Source: Neorhizobium alkalisoli (GTDB taxonomy: Bacteria > Pseudomonadota > Alphaproteobacteria > Rhizobiales > Rhizobiaceae). Taken from it: a stretch of 64,000 nucleotides of DNA. The notes below the pieces were generated by a model. The model did no database searches and had not been told where the DNA came from. It saw nothing but the letters and a program-made list of their open reading frames with translations. Made by a program: the position numbers and the translations under genes. Shown piece by piece: positions 53,532 to 61,930 of the stretch (position 1 is the first letter of the stretch; every line of letters begins with the position of its first letter). The DNA is taken from contig NZ_VIWP01000001.1 of assembly GCF_007829835.1 (NCBI RefSeq), positions 620,001 through 684,000 on the forward strand, in the 5' to 3' direction.

Positions 53532-54388
53532 TCGAACTCAGCCTCGGCAGTCATGGCCAGAGCGCCCGTCGCGTTCTTCGCCCAAAGACGCAACCCGCCC
53601 TCGGCTTCCGCAGCCTCGATCATGAAGGGGCTATCGACGAAAAGCGGCGACACGGCGCGGAAATCGAAACGGCTGAGACGTTTTCCCGGTCGCACGCGGC
53701 TTGCCAGGCCCTGCAGCAGGGTTGAGATCAGCGGCCCGTGCACGACAAGACCGGGATAACCTTCCTCATCTCGGGCATAGGGCGCATCATAATGAATACG
53801 ATGGCCGTTGGAGGTCAGAGCTGAAAAGCGGAACAGAAGCACGGGATCCGGGCTGATCACCTCGGAGATCATGGCGCCCTCCGGGGCCGGCGGCGGCACC
53901 GGGGCCGGCGCACCCGGCTGTGGCGCTTCGCGGTAGACGATGTCCTGCTCTTCCTCGATCGCGAGCCTGCCATCCTGCAAGATCCGATGGCGGACGGTCA
54001 CGAAAAGCAAGCGGCCGGCCTTGCCGGATTTAGGCGTTACGCTGAGGATTTCACTCACGCGCTCGGCCGGCGAATCGACACGCAACGGCGCCAGATAGCG
54101 AAGCCGGCCACCGGCCCACATCCGACGCGGCAGGCCGACATCCGGCAGAAAACCACCGCGTTTCGGATGGCCGTCCGCGCCAACCTCGCTGCGGCGGACG
54201 AAGGGATTGAAAAAGATCCAGTGCCAGGCCGGCGGCAACTCCTCCCCGGCCCTAGGCGCGGTGGCTAGGTCAAGCGTTGCCGCCAGTGCCTCGACACGCT
54301 CCGGGTCAATGGCCGCCAGGCGATTTTCGGTACGCCCGACCGCATCTGAGAAATCATCGGCTGCTATCGGCGCCGGATCTGCGGACAT
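53528..54388 (-). CDS. Mesaconyl-C4-CoA hydratase (Meh)-like hot-dog hydratase (286 aa)
   Basis: FAS1-like/MaoC-type double hot-dog protein related to 3-methylfumaryl-CoA (mesaconyl-C4-CoA) hydratase Meh. PAWHWIFFNPFVRRSEVG and GGFLPDVGLPRRMWAGGRLR (about residues 52-98) and TSNGHRIHYDAPYA...GYPGLVVHGPL (about 195-225), the hydratase motif with its His and Asp, are diagnostic. The ATG at 54388 is where homology begins; the longer open frame is noise. It lies between the CoA-transferase pair and the lyase gene, the order expected for transferase-hydration-cleavage of a mesaconate- or itaconate-like acid. Confidence 0.85.
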   Translation of the reverse strand: MSADPAPIAADDFSDAVGRTENRLAAIDPERVEALAATLDLATAPRAGEELPPAWHWIFFNPFVRRSEVGADGHPKRGGFLPDVGLPRRMWAGGRLRYLAPLRVDSPAERVSEILSVTPKSGKAGRLLFVTVRHRILQDGRLAIEEEQDIVYREAPQPGAPAPVPPPAPEGAMISEVISPDPVLLFRFSALTSNGHRIHYDAPYARDEEGYPGLVVHGPLISTLLQGLASRVRPGKRLSRFDFRAVSPLFVDSPFMIEAAEAEGGLRLWAKNATGALAMTAEAEFE

Positions 54389-54404
54389 GTCTCTCTCCCG
54401 AAAT

Positions 54405-55598
54405 TCAGTAGATGATCTGCTGCTCGACGAGGCTGTCGATCTCGCGCCGTCCCATGCCGAGAAGCTCGCCATAGACATAGTCCTCGTGTTCGCCGAGTTT
54501 TGGCGTACCGCGTGTGATCGATGCGGCATCGCTTCCTGAGAAGCGCCCGGGAAAACCGACTGCTGCTCTCGCTCCACCTTCGCTGTCGACGACATCGACG
54601 ATCGCGCCGCGTTCCCGCAGATGCGGGTCCGTGACCAGATCGTGGGTATTCCAAGAGATATGGGCGGCAATGCCGGCGCGCTGCAAACGCTCCACCGCGT
54701 CCTCGGCATCCTGCCTCGCCGACCAGGCGGAGACGGCCGCATCGAGCGCCCGCCGGTTGGCATGTCGGCCTTCGGCATTTCTAAACCGCGGATCGGCGGC
54801 GAGCGCCGCCAAACCGGTGACGGCCACAAAGGTACGCCATTCATTGTCGCTGCCAACCGCAATGCCCAGCCAGCGATCGGCCGTGTTCGTGGCATAAAGT
54901 CCATGCGGGGCACGGATATAGTCGTCATTTCCGAGCCGCTCGACCTGCCCTCCCACGGAAACAGCCATGAGTGCCTCGCCGACAAGGGAAGAAGCAACCT
55001 CGCGCGCCGCGACATCGATATGCGACCCCTCGCCGGTTGTCCGGCGCTTGTGAAGCGCCGCCATCACGGCAAGAGCAGCGTTGAGGCCGACGGAATGATC
55101 CATGACATGGCGCATCTCCATCGGCGGTCCGTCGCTGTAACCCGAGAGATAACCAAGTCCACCCCAGGCCCCGAAGAGCGGCGCATAACCGGCAAAATGC
55201 GAATCCGGCCCGGTCTGCCCGGAGGACGAAACCGACACCATCACCAGATCCGGCTTGACCTGCCGCAGATCGTCATAACCGAGGCCAAGCCGCGTCATGA
55301 CGCCGGCGCGAAAACTTTCAGCGGCGACATCGGACACTGCCACCAGCCGCTTTGCCAACGCCACGCCATCCCTGTGCTTCATGTTGAGCCGGATCGATAG
55401 CTTGTTGGAAGCAACCTGATCGAAACTGGCCGGCCCGTTGCGGCCATAGACGGCATGCGACTTGCGAAAGATGTCCGGCCGCAGCGCACTTTCGATCTTG
55501 ATGCATTCGGCACCGAGCTGCGACAGCATATGCGTGCAGAAAGGGCCGGCAGCATGCACGGTGAAATCGGCGATCCTGACACCTTCGAGCGGTTTCAT
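54405..55598 (-). CDS. Family III (CaiB/BaiF) CoA-transferase, catalytic-type subunit (397 aa)
   Basis: CoA-transferase moving CoA between carboxylic acids through an aspartyl-CoA intermediate. MKPLEGVRIADFTVHAAGPF at the start, NKLSIRLNMKHRDGVALAKR near 65, AESFRAGVMTRLGLGYDDLR near 93, VSVSSSGQTGPDS near 121 and Asp167 in MRHVMDHSVG, the position of the catalytic Asp in formyl-CoA transferase. It overlaps the second CoA-transferase gene as ATGA, so the two may form a heteromer like BbsEF or SmtAB. It probably activates the acid that the following hydratase acts on. Confidence 0.9.
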   Translation of the reverse strand: MKPLEGVRIADFTVHAAGPFCTHMLSQLGAECIKIESALRPDIFRKSHAVYGRNGPASFDQVASNKLSIRLNMKHRDGVALAKRLVAVSDVAAESFRAGVMTRLGLGYDDLRQVKPDLVMVSVSSSGQTGPDSHFAGYAPLFGAWGGLGYLSGYSDGPPMEMRHVMDHSVGLNAALAVMAALHKRRTTGEGSHIDVAAREVASSLVGEALMAVSVGGQVERLGNDDYIRAPHGLYATNTADRWLGIAVGSDNEWRTFVAVTGLAALAADPRFRNAEGRHANRRALDAAVSAWSARQDAEDAVERLQRAGIAAHISWNTHDLVTDPHLRERGAIVDVVDSEGGARAAVGFPGRFSGSDAASITRGTPKLGEHEDYVYGELLGMGRREIDSLVEQQIIY

Positions 55599-56767
55599 GC
55601 GCGTTCCCTCCGGGCAAGAGGCGTGGCAACGGGCTGAGGCTCAACATCCAACGGAACGGGCCAGGGCCGCGCGGGAAGCGGCCGTCCGTCGAAACGAAAC
55701 GGTCCCGTCTGCATGCGGCACGCGCGCCCATCCGCCATAGGCATTTCCGCAAAAAGGCCACGCGCGGTTTCATGCTGACCGGACAATATCTGCTCCGGAG
55801 TGTTGTAGCGCGCCATCGGAACACCGAGCTTCTGCGCTGCCATTACGACATCCTCGACATTGCGTGACGCCGCCCAGCTGCGGATCTGCGCATTGATGAA
55901 ATCGCCGCGCTGACTGCGCACGACCGCATCCTCCAGCGCCGGATCCTGTGACCAGTCGGGACGGCCCATCAGTTCCAGCAGGCCGTGCCATTGTCTCTGC
56001 TCAAGTGTCAGCAGCTCGACATTGCCATCCCGGCATTCGATCACACCACCGTAACGAAACGAGCGGGAGAGCCGGTGTTCGAGAGAGCCGTCTCCGTAGC
56101 GCTGTACGGTGAAGGCACCGACGGCAAGATTGGCATCCTGCACGGACACATCGACATATTGCCCGGTTCCGCTCCAGAGTGCGGCAAGCGCGCTGAGGGC
56201 ACCGGCGACACCGCCCTGCATTTCCGCAAAATGGCCGGCGATCTTCAGCGGCGGCCGCTCCGGAAAAAGCGCGGCAGACAGGCCATTCGGCAGGAGAAAA
56301 CCTTCGCCCGCCGAATGGATCAGCGTCAGTTCTGACCCAACCCAGCCAGCCTTCGGACCATGGCTGCCGAAAGGCAGAAGCGAGAGATGGACGAGAGCCG
56401 GCCACCGCGCCGAAACCTTTTCGGGATCAAGCCCCATCGCGGCTTTATCCGCGATGGCCACGTCTTCGATGAGGATATTCGCCGTCCCGAGAAGCCGGGC
56501 AAGCTCGGCCTGCCCCGCCTCGGTTCCAAGATCGATGGAAATGGCCTGCTTGCCGGCAGAGAGATAGGCGAAAAGCGCGCTCTCGCCACCATCCGGCCCC
56601 AGAAAGGGAGGCTCGCGCCGTAACGGCGAGCCCTCCTCGGGCTCGACCATCACGACATCCGCCCCCATCGAGGCGAGAAGACGTCCGGCATAGGCTGCCG
56701 CGACGCCGGTTGCGCATTCAATGCAGCGGATACCTGCAAGGGGAAGCACCATGTCCATCGTCAGCAC
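55595..56767 (-). CDS. Family III (CaiB/BaiF) CoA-transferase-like protein, second subunit (390 aa)
   Basis: Same fold as its neighbour: LPLAGIRCIECATGVAAAYA at the start, GKQAISIDLGTEAGQAELAR near 73, VHLSLLPFGSHGPKAGWVGS near 126. Where the catalytic Asp is expected the sequence reads GHFAEMQGGVAGAL, with Glu182 instead, so this chain may be the non-catalytic partner or belong to a sub-branch with Glu. It starts 10 bp after the MaoC-type hydratase gene and is coupled to the next CoA-transferase gene. Confidence 0.88.
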   Translation of the reverse strand: MLTMDMVLPLAGIRCIECATGVAAAYAGRLLASMGADVVMVEPEEGSPLRREPPFLGPDGGESALFAYLSAGKQAISIDLGTEAGQAELARLLGTANILIEDVAIADKAAMGLDPEKVSARWPALVHLSLLPFGSHGPKAGWVGSELTLIHSAGEGFLLPNGLSAALFPERPPLKIAGHFAEMQGGVAGALSALAALWSGTGQYVDVSVQDANLAVGAFTVQRYGDGSLEHRLSRSFRYGGVIECRDGNVELLTLEQRQWHGLLELMGRPDWSQDPALEDAVVRSQRGDFINAQIRSWAASRNVEDVVMAAQKLGVPMARYNTPEQILSGQHETARGLFAEMPMADGRACRMQTGPFRFDGRPLPARPWPVPLDVEPQPVATPLARRERA

Positions 56768-56776
56768 TCCGACGGG

Positions 56777-57994
56777 TCAGCGGACGACCGGAAGCTCGAG
56801 ATCGAGGTTCGCGCCATCGAAATGCACCGGAATGTTCGGATCGCGGCTCGGCAATACGACCGTTGCCAGGCCAGGCGTGGTGATCTCGCCGCGCTGGTTC
56901 TCGCCCCAGATCTCGATATCGACTAGGGCATGGCGGTCCTTGATGTATTTGCGGGTCACCTTGCCCTTGCACCAGGTCGAGTCGCCCATGGTGTTGAAAC
57001 GGCGCATCTCCGTCCGGACCCGCTTCAGGAAGGCCGCATCCCCCATCCAGTTGGTCACAAGCGAGCACATCCAGGACGAGCGTTGCGGGCCGTAGTCATA
57101 AACGCCGGGAACGCCGACCTCCTTGGCCGTCGATTCACGGTGATGGCCGATGCCGGTATATTCGATGCCGCCGCCGGCTTCCGGATTGCGGAAGAAGTGG
57201 CCCGGATGTTTCATCGCCGCCTTGAAGACGACGCCGTGCGTGTGACCGCGGCCGCAGCCGACGAGAAAGCCCATCGTATCCATCAGAGACAGCGGGCCGC
57301 GAACGATCGGATCGAGCTCTTCGCCCTCCTTCACATCCTCCCAATAGCGAACATTGGCGCCGCGGATGCGACCCTCTTCGCGCAGGATCGCTTCGTCGAT
57401 CTTCTCGAATTCCTCCTGCGTGTATTCGTGCGTGACGATATCCTTGTATTTTCCGGCATCGCGGGCGGCCTTGCGCTCATGGCGCGTGCAGGTGCCGAGC
57501 ACGCGGGCGACAATCTCGCCACGCTGGTTGCTGTAGGTCGCCTCGACATATTGCAGGACGAGGCGGCCGGAGAACTTGCTTTCCTTTTCCTCGACACCGA
57601 CCACGCGCTCGATGGCGCTGATGCGGTCATCGGGCCGGATATGGCGGAAGAGTTCCCAGTCATTGCCAGCATAAAAACCATGAACTCCCGGCAGGCCCCA
57701 GCGTGTGCGGCCAACCCAGCCGAAAGCCATCGGGAACATGGGATGTGCCACCTGGCCGCCATATCGCGAATTGCGACCATATTCCTGCTCGCGATAGAGC
57801 GGATTGAGATCGCCGATGCCGTTGCACCAGTTGCGCAGCGTATCAGCCGTCGCATCCTGCAGGTAAGGGCCTTCGGGCCGGAGCTGCAGACCGATCATGC
57901 TCCGCGCGGCGGCAACCGCTTCGTCCGTGATCTTTCCTTCCGCCGGCGCACCGCCGACATCCTTGTTGGTCTTTTCGACAACCTCAGCAAGCAT
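56777..57994 (-). CDS. Double hot-dog (MaoC/FAS1-like) acyl-CoA hydratase-like protein (405 aa)
   Basis: Larger hot-dog hydratase. First half (about residues 15-160) has the FAS1-like dehydratase start (YLQDATADTLRNWCNGIGD, then LNPLYRE and VAHPMFPMAF); second half (about 200-400) contains GRGHTHGVVFKAAMKHPGHF and DYGPQRSSWMCSLVTNWMGD. GGGAGGAG before the ATG at 57994 is a strong ribosome site and the start of homology. It heads the CoA-ester operon, whose promoter region (57995-58214) carries ATAATGCATTAT-type palindromes. The reaction is probably hydration or dehydration of an acyl-CoA; the substrate is unknown. Confidence 0.85.
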   Translation of the reverse strand: MLAEVVEKTNKDVGGAPAEGKITDEAVAAARSMIGLQLRPEGPYLQDATADTLRNWCNGIGDLNPLYREQEYGRNSRYGGQVAHPMFPMAFGWVGRTRWGLPGVHGFYAGNDWELFRHIRPDDRISAIERVVGVEEKESKFSGRLVLQYVEATYSNQRGEIVARVLGTCTRHERKAARDAGKYKDIVTHEYTQEEFEKIDEAILREEGRIRGANVRYWEDVKEGEELDPIVRGPLSLMDTMGFLVGCGRGHTHGVVFKAAMKHPGHFFRNPEAGGGIEYTGIGHHRESTAKEVGVPGVYDYGPQRSSWMCSLVTNWMGDAAFLKRVRTEMRRFNTMGDSTWCKGKVTRKYIKDRHALVDIEIWGENQRGEITTPGLATVVLPSRDPNIPVHFDGANLDLELPVVR

Positions 57995-58060
57995 CTGCTT
58001 CTCCTCCCTATTCAGTCCGGCACCCTCATTTTCGGGCGCCGCAAGCGATGACTTCGATGC

Positions 58061-58072
58061 ATAATGCATTTT
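58061..58072. promoter_or_regulatory. ATAATGCATTTT, one-mismatch copy of a palindromic operator candidate
   Basis: Located 67-78 bp before the hydratase start codon in an AT-rich stretch. Matches the perfect palindrome at 58195-58206 in 11 of 12 positions. Probably part of the CoA-ester operon promoter. Confidence 0.45.
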
Positions 58073-58194
58073 ATATTATACTGGTCAATAGCGTATCGCA
58101 TTTCACTGACGCTTGGAAATTTTGAGTTAACGATGCAAGTTCAATTAGTTATATGATTCTGGATGTATTTTGTGTAACAGTCAGCAAAAGAAGA

Positions 58195-58206
58195 TAATGC
58201 ATTATA
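58195..58206. promoter_or_regulatory. Perfect palindrome ATAATG-CATTAT
   Basis: A 12-bp exact palindrome 9 bp beyond the isochorismatase-fold gene stop, 134 bp from its near copy at 58061. The intervening AT-rich 220-bp gap has no gene and is the likely promoter of the CoA-ester operon. Candidate site for the GntR/FCD regulator at 58871. Confidence 0.55.
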
Positions 58207-58214
58207 TAGTATTT

Positions 58215-58793
58215 TCAGAATGCAATCTCTTCCGCCGTCGAGACGCTGGCGAAGCGCCGGACGCCAGCAAGCGCATAGGCATGCTCCTCGTCAGTGGCGC
58301 CGGCGCAGCAATCTTCCAGCACGACACATTCGAAATCGCGGTCATGCCCTTCACGGGCACCGGCCTGCACGACGCCATTGGTCGAAACACCGCTCAGCAC
58401 CACCCGCCGGATGCCCCCGGCAGTCAGAAGCGGCATCAGCGACGTGCCGTAAAAGGGGCTGACACGATGCTTGATGATGTCGGGATCACCGGACTGGGGG
58501 GCAAAGTCGGCATGGACCTCCGTGCCCCAGGTCCCGAGCTTGAACAGGCCGTTATCGCGTGCACGGGAAAAGACCGGCGAATTCGGCGGGCACTCGCGAT
58601 AATCGGGTGAAAAACCGACGCGCACATAACCGACCATCACGCCGGCCTGCCGTGCCCGGGAAATGGCGAGCTTCGTGTTTTCGTAGACGTTCCGCGCACG
58701 GCATTGCGGCACATAGGTCTTCGCCCCTGCCCCATCGGGATGCACGAGGTCGTTCATCATGTCCATGACGAGCAGAATCGTTTCAGAGGCCAT
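58215..58793 (-). CDS. Isochorismatase-fold protein lacking the catalytic cysteine (192 aa)
   Basis: Cysteine-hydrolase/isochorismatase fold: ILLVMDMMNDLVHPDG (catalytic Asp) near residue 5 and IIKHRVSPFYGTSL (catalytic Lys) near 108. The nucleophile motif of amidases such as nicotinamidase or maleamate amidase (TN-x-CV-x-x-T) reads STNGVVQAGAREG, so Val stands in place of Cys. Isochorismatases proper also lack that Cys, so hydrolysis of another bond, or a binding role, is possible. It follows the GntR gene by 77 bp and precedes the CoA-ester operon promoter. Confidence 0.88.
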   Translation of the reverse strand: MASETILLVMDMMNDLVHPDGAGAKTYVPQCRARNVYENTKLAISRARQAGVMVGYVRVGFSPDYRECPPNSPVFSRARDNGLFKLGTWGTEVHADFAPQSGDPDIIKHRVSPFYGTSLMPLLTAGGIRRVVLSGVSTNGVVQAGAREGHDRDFECVVLEDCCAGATDEEHAYALAGVRRFASVSTAEEIAF

Positions 58794-58821
58794 CGGCTTG
58801 CTCCTTGGCTTTTATCCGTTT

Positions 58822-58837
58822 CGGAAAATCGTTTCCG
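58822..58837. promoter_or_regulatory. Dyad CGGAAA-ATCG-TTTCCG upstream of the isochorismatase-fold gene
   Basis: Perfect 6-bp arms with a 4-bp spacer, 29-44 bp before the start codon at 58793 and 34 bp after the GntR stop. Could be an operator or a small intercistronic hairpin. Confidence 0.4.
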
Positions 58838-58870
58838 CAACGGAAGCCGACGAGCAGCCGTCCGTTACGT

Positions 58871-59521
58871 TCAGGTGGCGTAATTCGCCTTGAATTCGTC
58901 CCAGCCGGCGCGGATGTGGCTGCGCAGGGCCGAAAGCATCGCCGCTTCGTCGTGGACGATGATGGCACTCAGCATCTCGCGATGCTCCGCTGAAGCCCGG
59001 TCGATGCGATGCTCGAGCTTGTTGATCAGGTCGAAGGGATAACGCGCCCACAGGATGCGCACGAAACGCAGGGTCTGCGGCAGCTCGGCCGACATGTAGA
59101 TCGTCTCGTGGAAACGATAATTGATCGTGCGTACCGATTCCCGATCGCCGGCTTCCGCAGCTTTCTCGATCTGGGCCTGCAGGTCGCGCAACTCGTCGAC
59201 GATCTGTGGCGTCAGCCGCTTGATGGCTGCCAGCGCCAGTTTCGATTCCAGCGTGACGCGCAGATCGACGATCTCCTCCGTCGAATCCATGTCGAAAGGC
59301 GCTACGACCGCACCACGATGGGAATCCCCGAGCACAAAACCCTCGGCCTCGAGAAGCTTGATCGCCTCGCGCACTGGCGTGATGCTCGTGCCGATCATCT
59401 GCGCCAGTTCGGCCTGCTTGAGCTTGGACCCGCGCGGAAACCGGCCGGCGATAATGCCTTCCCGCAGAAAGTCCGCGACAAATTCCTCTTTCGTCCGATG
59501 TTTCACGCGCAAGCCTTCCAT
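58871..59521 (-). CDS. GntR-family regulator, FCD subfamily (216 aa)
   Basis: Winged helix at about residues 10-75 (AQMIGTSITPVREAIKLLEA, then VLGDSHRGAVVAPFD) and an FCD effector domain at about 85-210 with the spaced His/Asp residues (NYRFHETIYMSAEL, REMLSAIIVHDEAAML, LRSHIRAGW). Typical size. Located between the lactonase-like gene (54 bp upstream) and the isochorismatase-fold gene on the same strand; it may regulate the CoA-ester operon, the Liv-lactonase operon or both. Confidence 0.92.
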   Translation of the reverse strand: MEGLRVKHRTKEEFVADFLREGIIAGRFPRGSKLKQAELAQMIGTSITPVREAIKLLEAEGFVLGDSHRGAVVAPFDMDSTEEIVDLRVTLESKLALAAIKRLTPQIVDELRDLQAQIEKAAEAGDRESVRTINYRFHETIYMSAELPQTLRFVRILWARYPFDLINKLEHRIDRASAEHREMLSAIIVHDEAAMLSALRSHIRAGWDEFKANYAT

Positions 59522-59575
59522 GTGGAACCACCCTTACCGGCTTACCGCGAAGATGGTGCACAATGCAATCTCGCG

Positions 59576-60409
59576 TCACGGCCCATCCCCCGCGTCCGTT
59601 GGGGAAAGATCGGCTCGCAGCACACGGCCCTTCATCTCTTCGCCCGCCGCCGGATAGATGCGCACGATCCGCGGATCATGAGCGGGCACGATATGCGCGT
59701 CGCTTTCGGCCAGTTCGCGGATGCGCTCATGGCCAGCGATCATGTCGGAGAGATTGAAGGCGACCGAAAACGGAATGCCGCGCTCGTATTCCTCATAATA
59801 GTGCAGCGCATCGGAGGCGAGCACCACCCAACCCCGGGCGGTACGGACACGCACGACCTCCTGGCCGGCGCAATGACCACCGACCCAATGGACGGTGACG
59901 CCATCAGCAATCGTCTCCTCGCGCCCGTGCAAAGTCAGGCGATCCGAATGTAGCAGATGAACAAGCCTTGCGATCTCGTCCGGCTGGTAGGCGCGGCGGA
60001 ACCAGGGCCGCTGCATCCAAGGCCCCGTCACATAATCCATCTCCTCCGCCTGCATGTAGAAATGCGCCTTTGTCAGCGGATCGAGATGACCGAGATGGTC
60101 GTAATGGGCATGGGTGAGAATGACCATGTCGATGGCGGCCGGATCGATGCCGAGCGCCTGCCATGCTTCGACCGGCGTCCACAGGATATCGTGACCGTGG
60201 GCTGCCGCCTTGGCCGGATCCATGCCGGTATCGACGACAATCACGCGGTCGCCCGATTTCAGCACCCAGCAATAGAAATCCATCGGCATGATATCGGTCG
60301 GGCGCTTCTCCAGAATGAAGTTTTCGCCGCGTGTCCGCCGTTGGTTGGTACCGTAACGAATGGCATATATTTCCCAAAGCACCTGATCTTTACCCATGGC
60401 AGTCTGCAT
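59576..60409 (-). CDS. MBL-fold hydrolase, N-acyl-homoserine lactonase family-like (277 aa)
   Basis: Metallo-beta-lactamase-fold lactonase. Dinuclear metal motif HAHYDHLGHL near residue 106 (H-x-H-x-D-H), HWVGGHCAGQEVV near 183, ASDALHYYEEYERG near 204 (bridging Asp and the Tyr typical of AttM/AiiB-type lactonases) and VPAHDP near 260. Start by GTG at 60412 or ATG at 60409, both overlapping the LivF stop. Encoded in a branched-chain-type transporter operon, it more likely opens a lactone in a catabolic path than quenches quorum signals. Confidence 0.87.
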   Translation of the reverse strand: MQTAMGKDQVLWEIYAIRYGTNQRRTRGENFILEKRPTDIMPMDFYCWVLKSGDRVIVVDTGMDPAKAAAHGHDILWTPVEAWQALGIDPAAIDMVILTHAHYDHLGHLDPLTKAHFYMQAEEMDYVTGPWMQRPWFRRAYQPDEIARLVHLLHSDRLTLHGREETIADGVTVHWVGGHCAGQEVVRVRTARGWVVLASDALHYYEEYERGIPFSVAFNLSDMIAGHERIRELAESDAHIVPAHDPRIVRIYPAAGEEMKGRVLRADLSPTDAGDGP

Positions 60410-61161
60410 CACGCCGTTTCCAGTCTCGGTTCACTTTCCGTCGCGCCGAGATAGGCATCGACCGCCTGCTGGCGCGCCGTTTCATCCTTGAGTTCATCGG
60501 CACGTTTGTGGCCGACGATGCGGCCGCTGCGCAGGAAGTGCAGCTCGTCACAGAGCCGCATCGTCATCCTGAGATTTTGCTCGACCAGCACGATGGCGAG
60601 CTCACCGGCACTGCGGATCGCCCCAAGCCGCTCGAAGACGCGGCGCACGAGAAGCGGCGCCAGTCCCAGCGACGGTTCGTCGAGCAGCAGAAGCCGCGGC
60701 CCCGACATCAATCCGCGGCCGATCGCCAGCATCTGCTGTTCGCCGCCACTGAGGCGCCATGCGCCGCGGTCGACCTTGCTTGCGATCTCCGGAAAGAGGT
60801 CGAGGACCAGCGCAATGCGGTTTCGGCGTTCGGCCGCCGAGATCTGATAACCGCCGAGAACGAGATTTTCCCGCACCGAGAGTTCACCGACGATCTCGCG
60901 ACGCTCCGGCACGTAGACGATGCCGCGCCTCACCCTCTCGCGCACCGGGAAATGACTGATCGGTGCACCGTCGAAAATGATCTCGCCCCGAGCGGGGATC
61001 AATCCGCCGACCGCCTTCATGATGGAGGATTTTCCGGCGCCGTTCGCGCCGAGCAGTGCCGTAACCTTGCCCGGAGACACCTCGAAACTGACGTTTTCGA
61101 CGGCCTGCGCGCTCGCGCCATAAAAGACGGACAGGTTCTTGACCGAGAGAAGACTAGTCAT
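60409..61161 (-). CDS. livF: Branched-chain amino acid-type ABC ATPase, LivF-like (250 aa)
   Basis: Second ATPase of a Liv-type importer. Walker A LLGANGAGKSSIMKAV near residue 38, VPERREIVGELSVRENLVLG near 90, LSGGEQQMLAIGRGL near 142, Walker B LLLLDEPSLGLAP near 162. The ATG at 61161 overlaps the LivG stop by 8 bp. Operons of this type import branched-chain amino acids but also amides, urea, aromatic acids and other compounds, so the symbol denotes family, not substrate. Confidence 0.92.
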   Translation of the reverse strand: MTSLLSVKNLSVFYGASAQAVENVSFEVSPGKVTALLGANGAGKSSIMKAVGGLIPARGEIIFDGAPISHFPVRERVRRGIVYVPERREIVGELSVRENLVLGGYQISAAERRNRIALVLDLFPEIASKVDRGAWRLSGGEQQMLAIGRGLMSGPRLLLLDEPSLGLAPLLVRRVFERLGAIRSAGELAIVLVEQNLRMTMRLCDELHFLRSGRIVGHKRADELKDETARQQAVDAYLGATESEPRLETA

Positions 61162-61930
61162 CCTCGCTCCCCAGATAGATGGCGATGACATCCTCGTTGG
61201 TTCGCACGGCCTGCGGCGGCCCGCAGGTCACGACCTCACCAAAATTGATGACGTAGATGCGATCGCAGATCGACATCACGAGATCCATGTCGTGCTCCAC
61301 GATGACCATCACGAGATCGGGCGAGGCAATGTTCCGCAGCGTCTGGGTCAGGTCGCGGGTTTCGGCATTGTTGAGGCCAGCCGCCGGCTCGTCGAGCAGC
61401 AGCACCGAGGGTTTGCCGACGATCGCGCGAGCAATCTCCACCAGTCGCTGCATGCCTGGCGGCAGTTGGGACGGCAGAAGATCGGCAGCATCGGCAAGAC
61501 CGAGGCTCGCGAGCGCCGAGATCGCGGCCTCGCGCATTTCCCTGTCTTCGCGACGGCCACGCGCCAGCGGCAGGAAGGCGCTCAGCCAGCCGGAATGATA
61601 ATTGCGGGCAAGGCCCATCATGACATTTTCAACGACCGTCAGCTCGGGGCAGAGCGCCACGGTCTGAAAGCTGCGGACAACACCGCGCGAGGCCCTGGCT
61701 GCCGGCGACAGGCCATCGAGCGGCCGGCCGTCAAAGGAGATTGAACCGCCCTGCGGCCTGTAGGCCCCGGTCAGGCAGTTGAAAAGGCTGGTCTTGCCGG
61801 CGCCGTTCGGCCCGATCAGGCCGGTGACCTCGCCGGCCCGGAATTCGACATCGAGGCCCTGCAGCACCTTGATGCCGCCAAAGGAAAGCGCAATGCCCTG
61901 CGCCGTCAACATGCTGTTCTGCGCATCCAT
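61154..61930 (-). CDS. livG: Branched-chain amino acid-type ABC ATPase, LivG-like (258 aa)
   Basis: First ATPase of the Liv-type importer. Walker A GLIGPNGAGKTSLFNCLTG near residue 38, FQTVALCPELTVVENVMMGL near 87, LPPGMQRLVEIARAI (a variant signature with PPG in place of SGG) near 155, Walker B VLLLDEPAAGLN near 175 and VEHDMDLVMSICDRIYVI near 207. The ATG at 61930 overlaps the LivM stop as TGATG. The altered signature motif is common in LivG proteins (LPYGxQR). Confidence 0.92.
   Translation of the reverse strand: MDAQNSMLTAQGIALSFGGIKVLQGLDVEFRAGEVTGLIGPNGAGKTSLFNCLTGAYRPQGGSISFDGRPLDGLSPAARASRGVVRSFQTVALCPELTVVENVMMGLARNYHSGWLSAFLPLARGRREDREMREAAISALASLGLADAADLLPSQLPPGMQRLVEIARAIVGKPSVLLLDEPAAGLNNAETRDLTQTLRNIASPDLVMVIVEHDMDLVMSICDRIYVINFGEVVTCGPPQAVRTNEDVIAIYLGSEDD

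Noticed and set aside
58215..58793. Maleamate amidase (NicF) completing the pyridine path
   Set aside because: The catalytic Cys is Val, and the gene lies 50 kb from the dioxygenase in another operon.
59576..60409. Dedicated quorum-quenching lactonase
   Set aside because: Family includes AHL lactonases, but the tight coupling to a Liv-type importer points to catabolism; no quorum-sensing genes are in the window.
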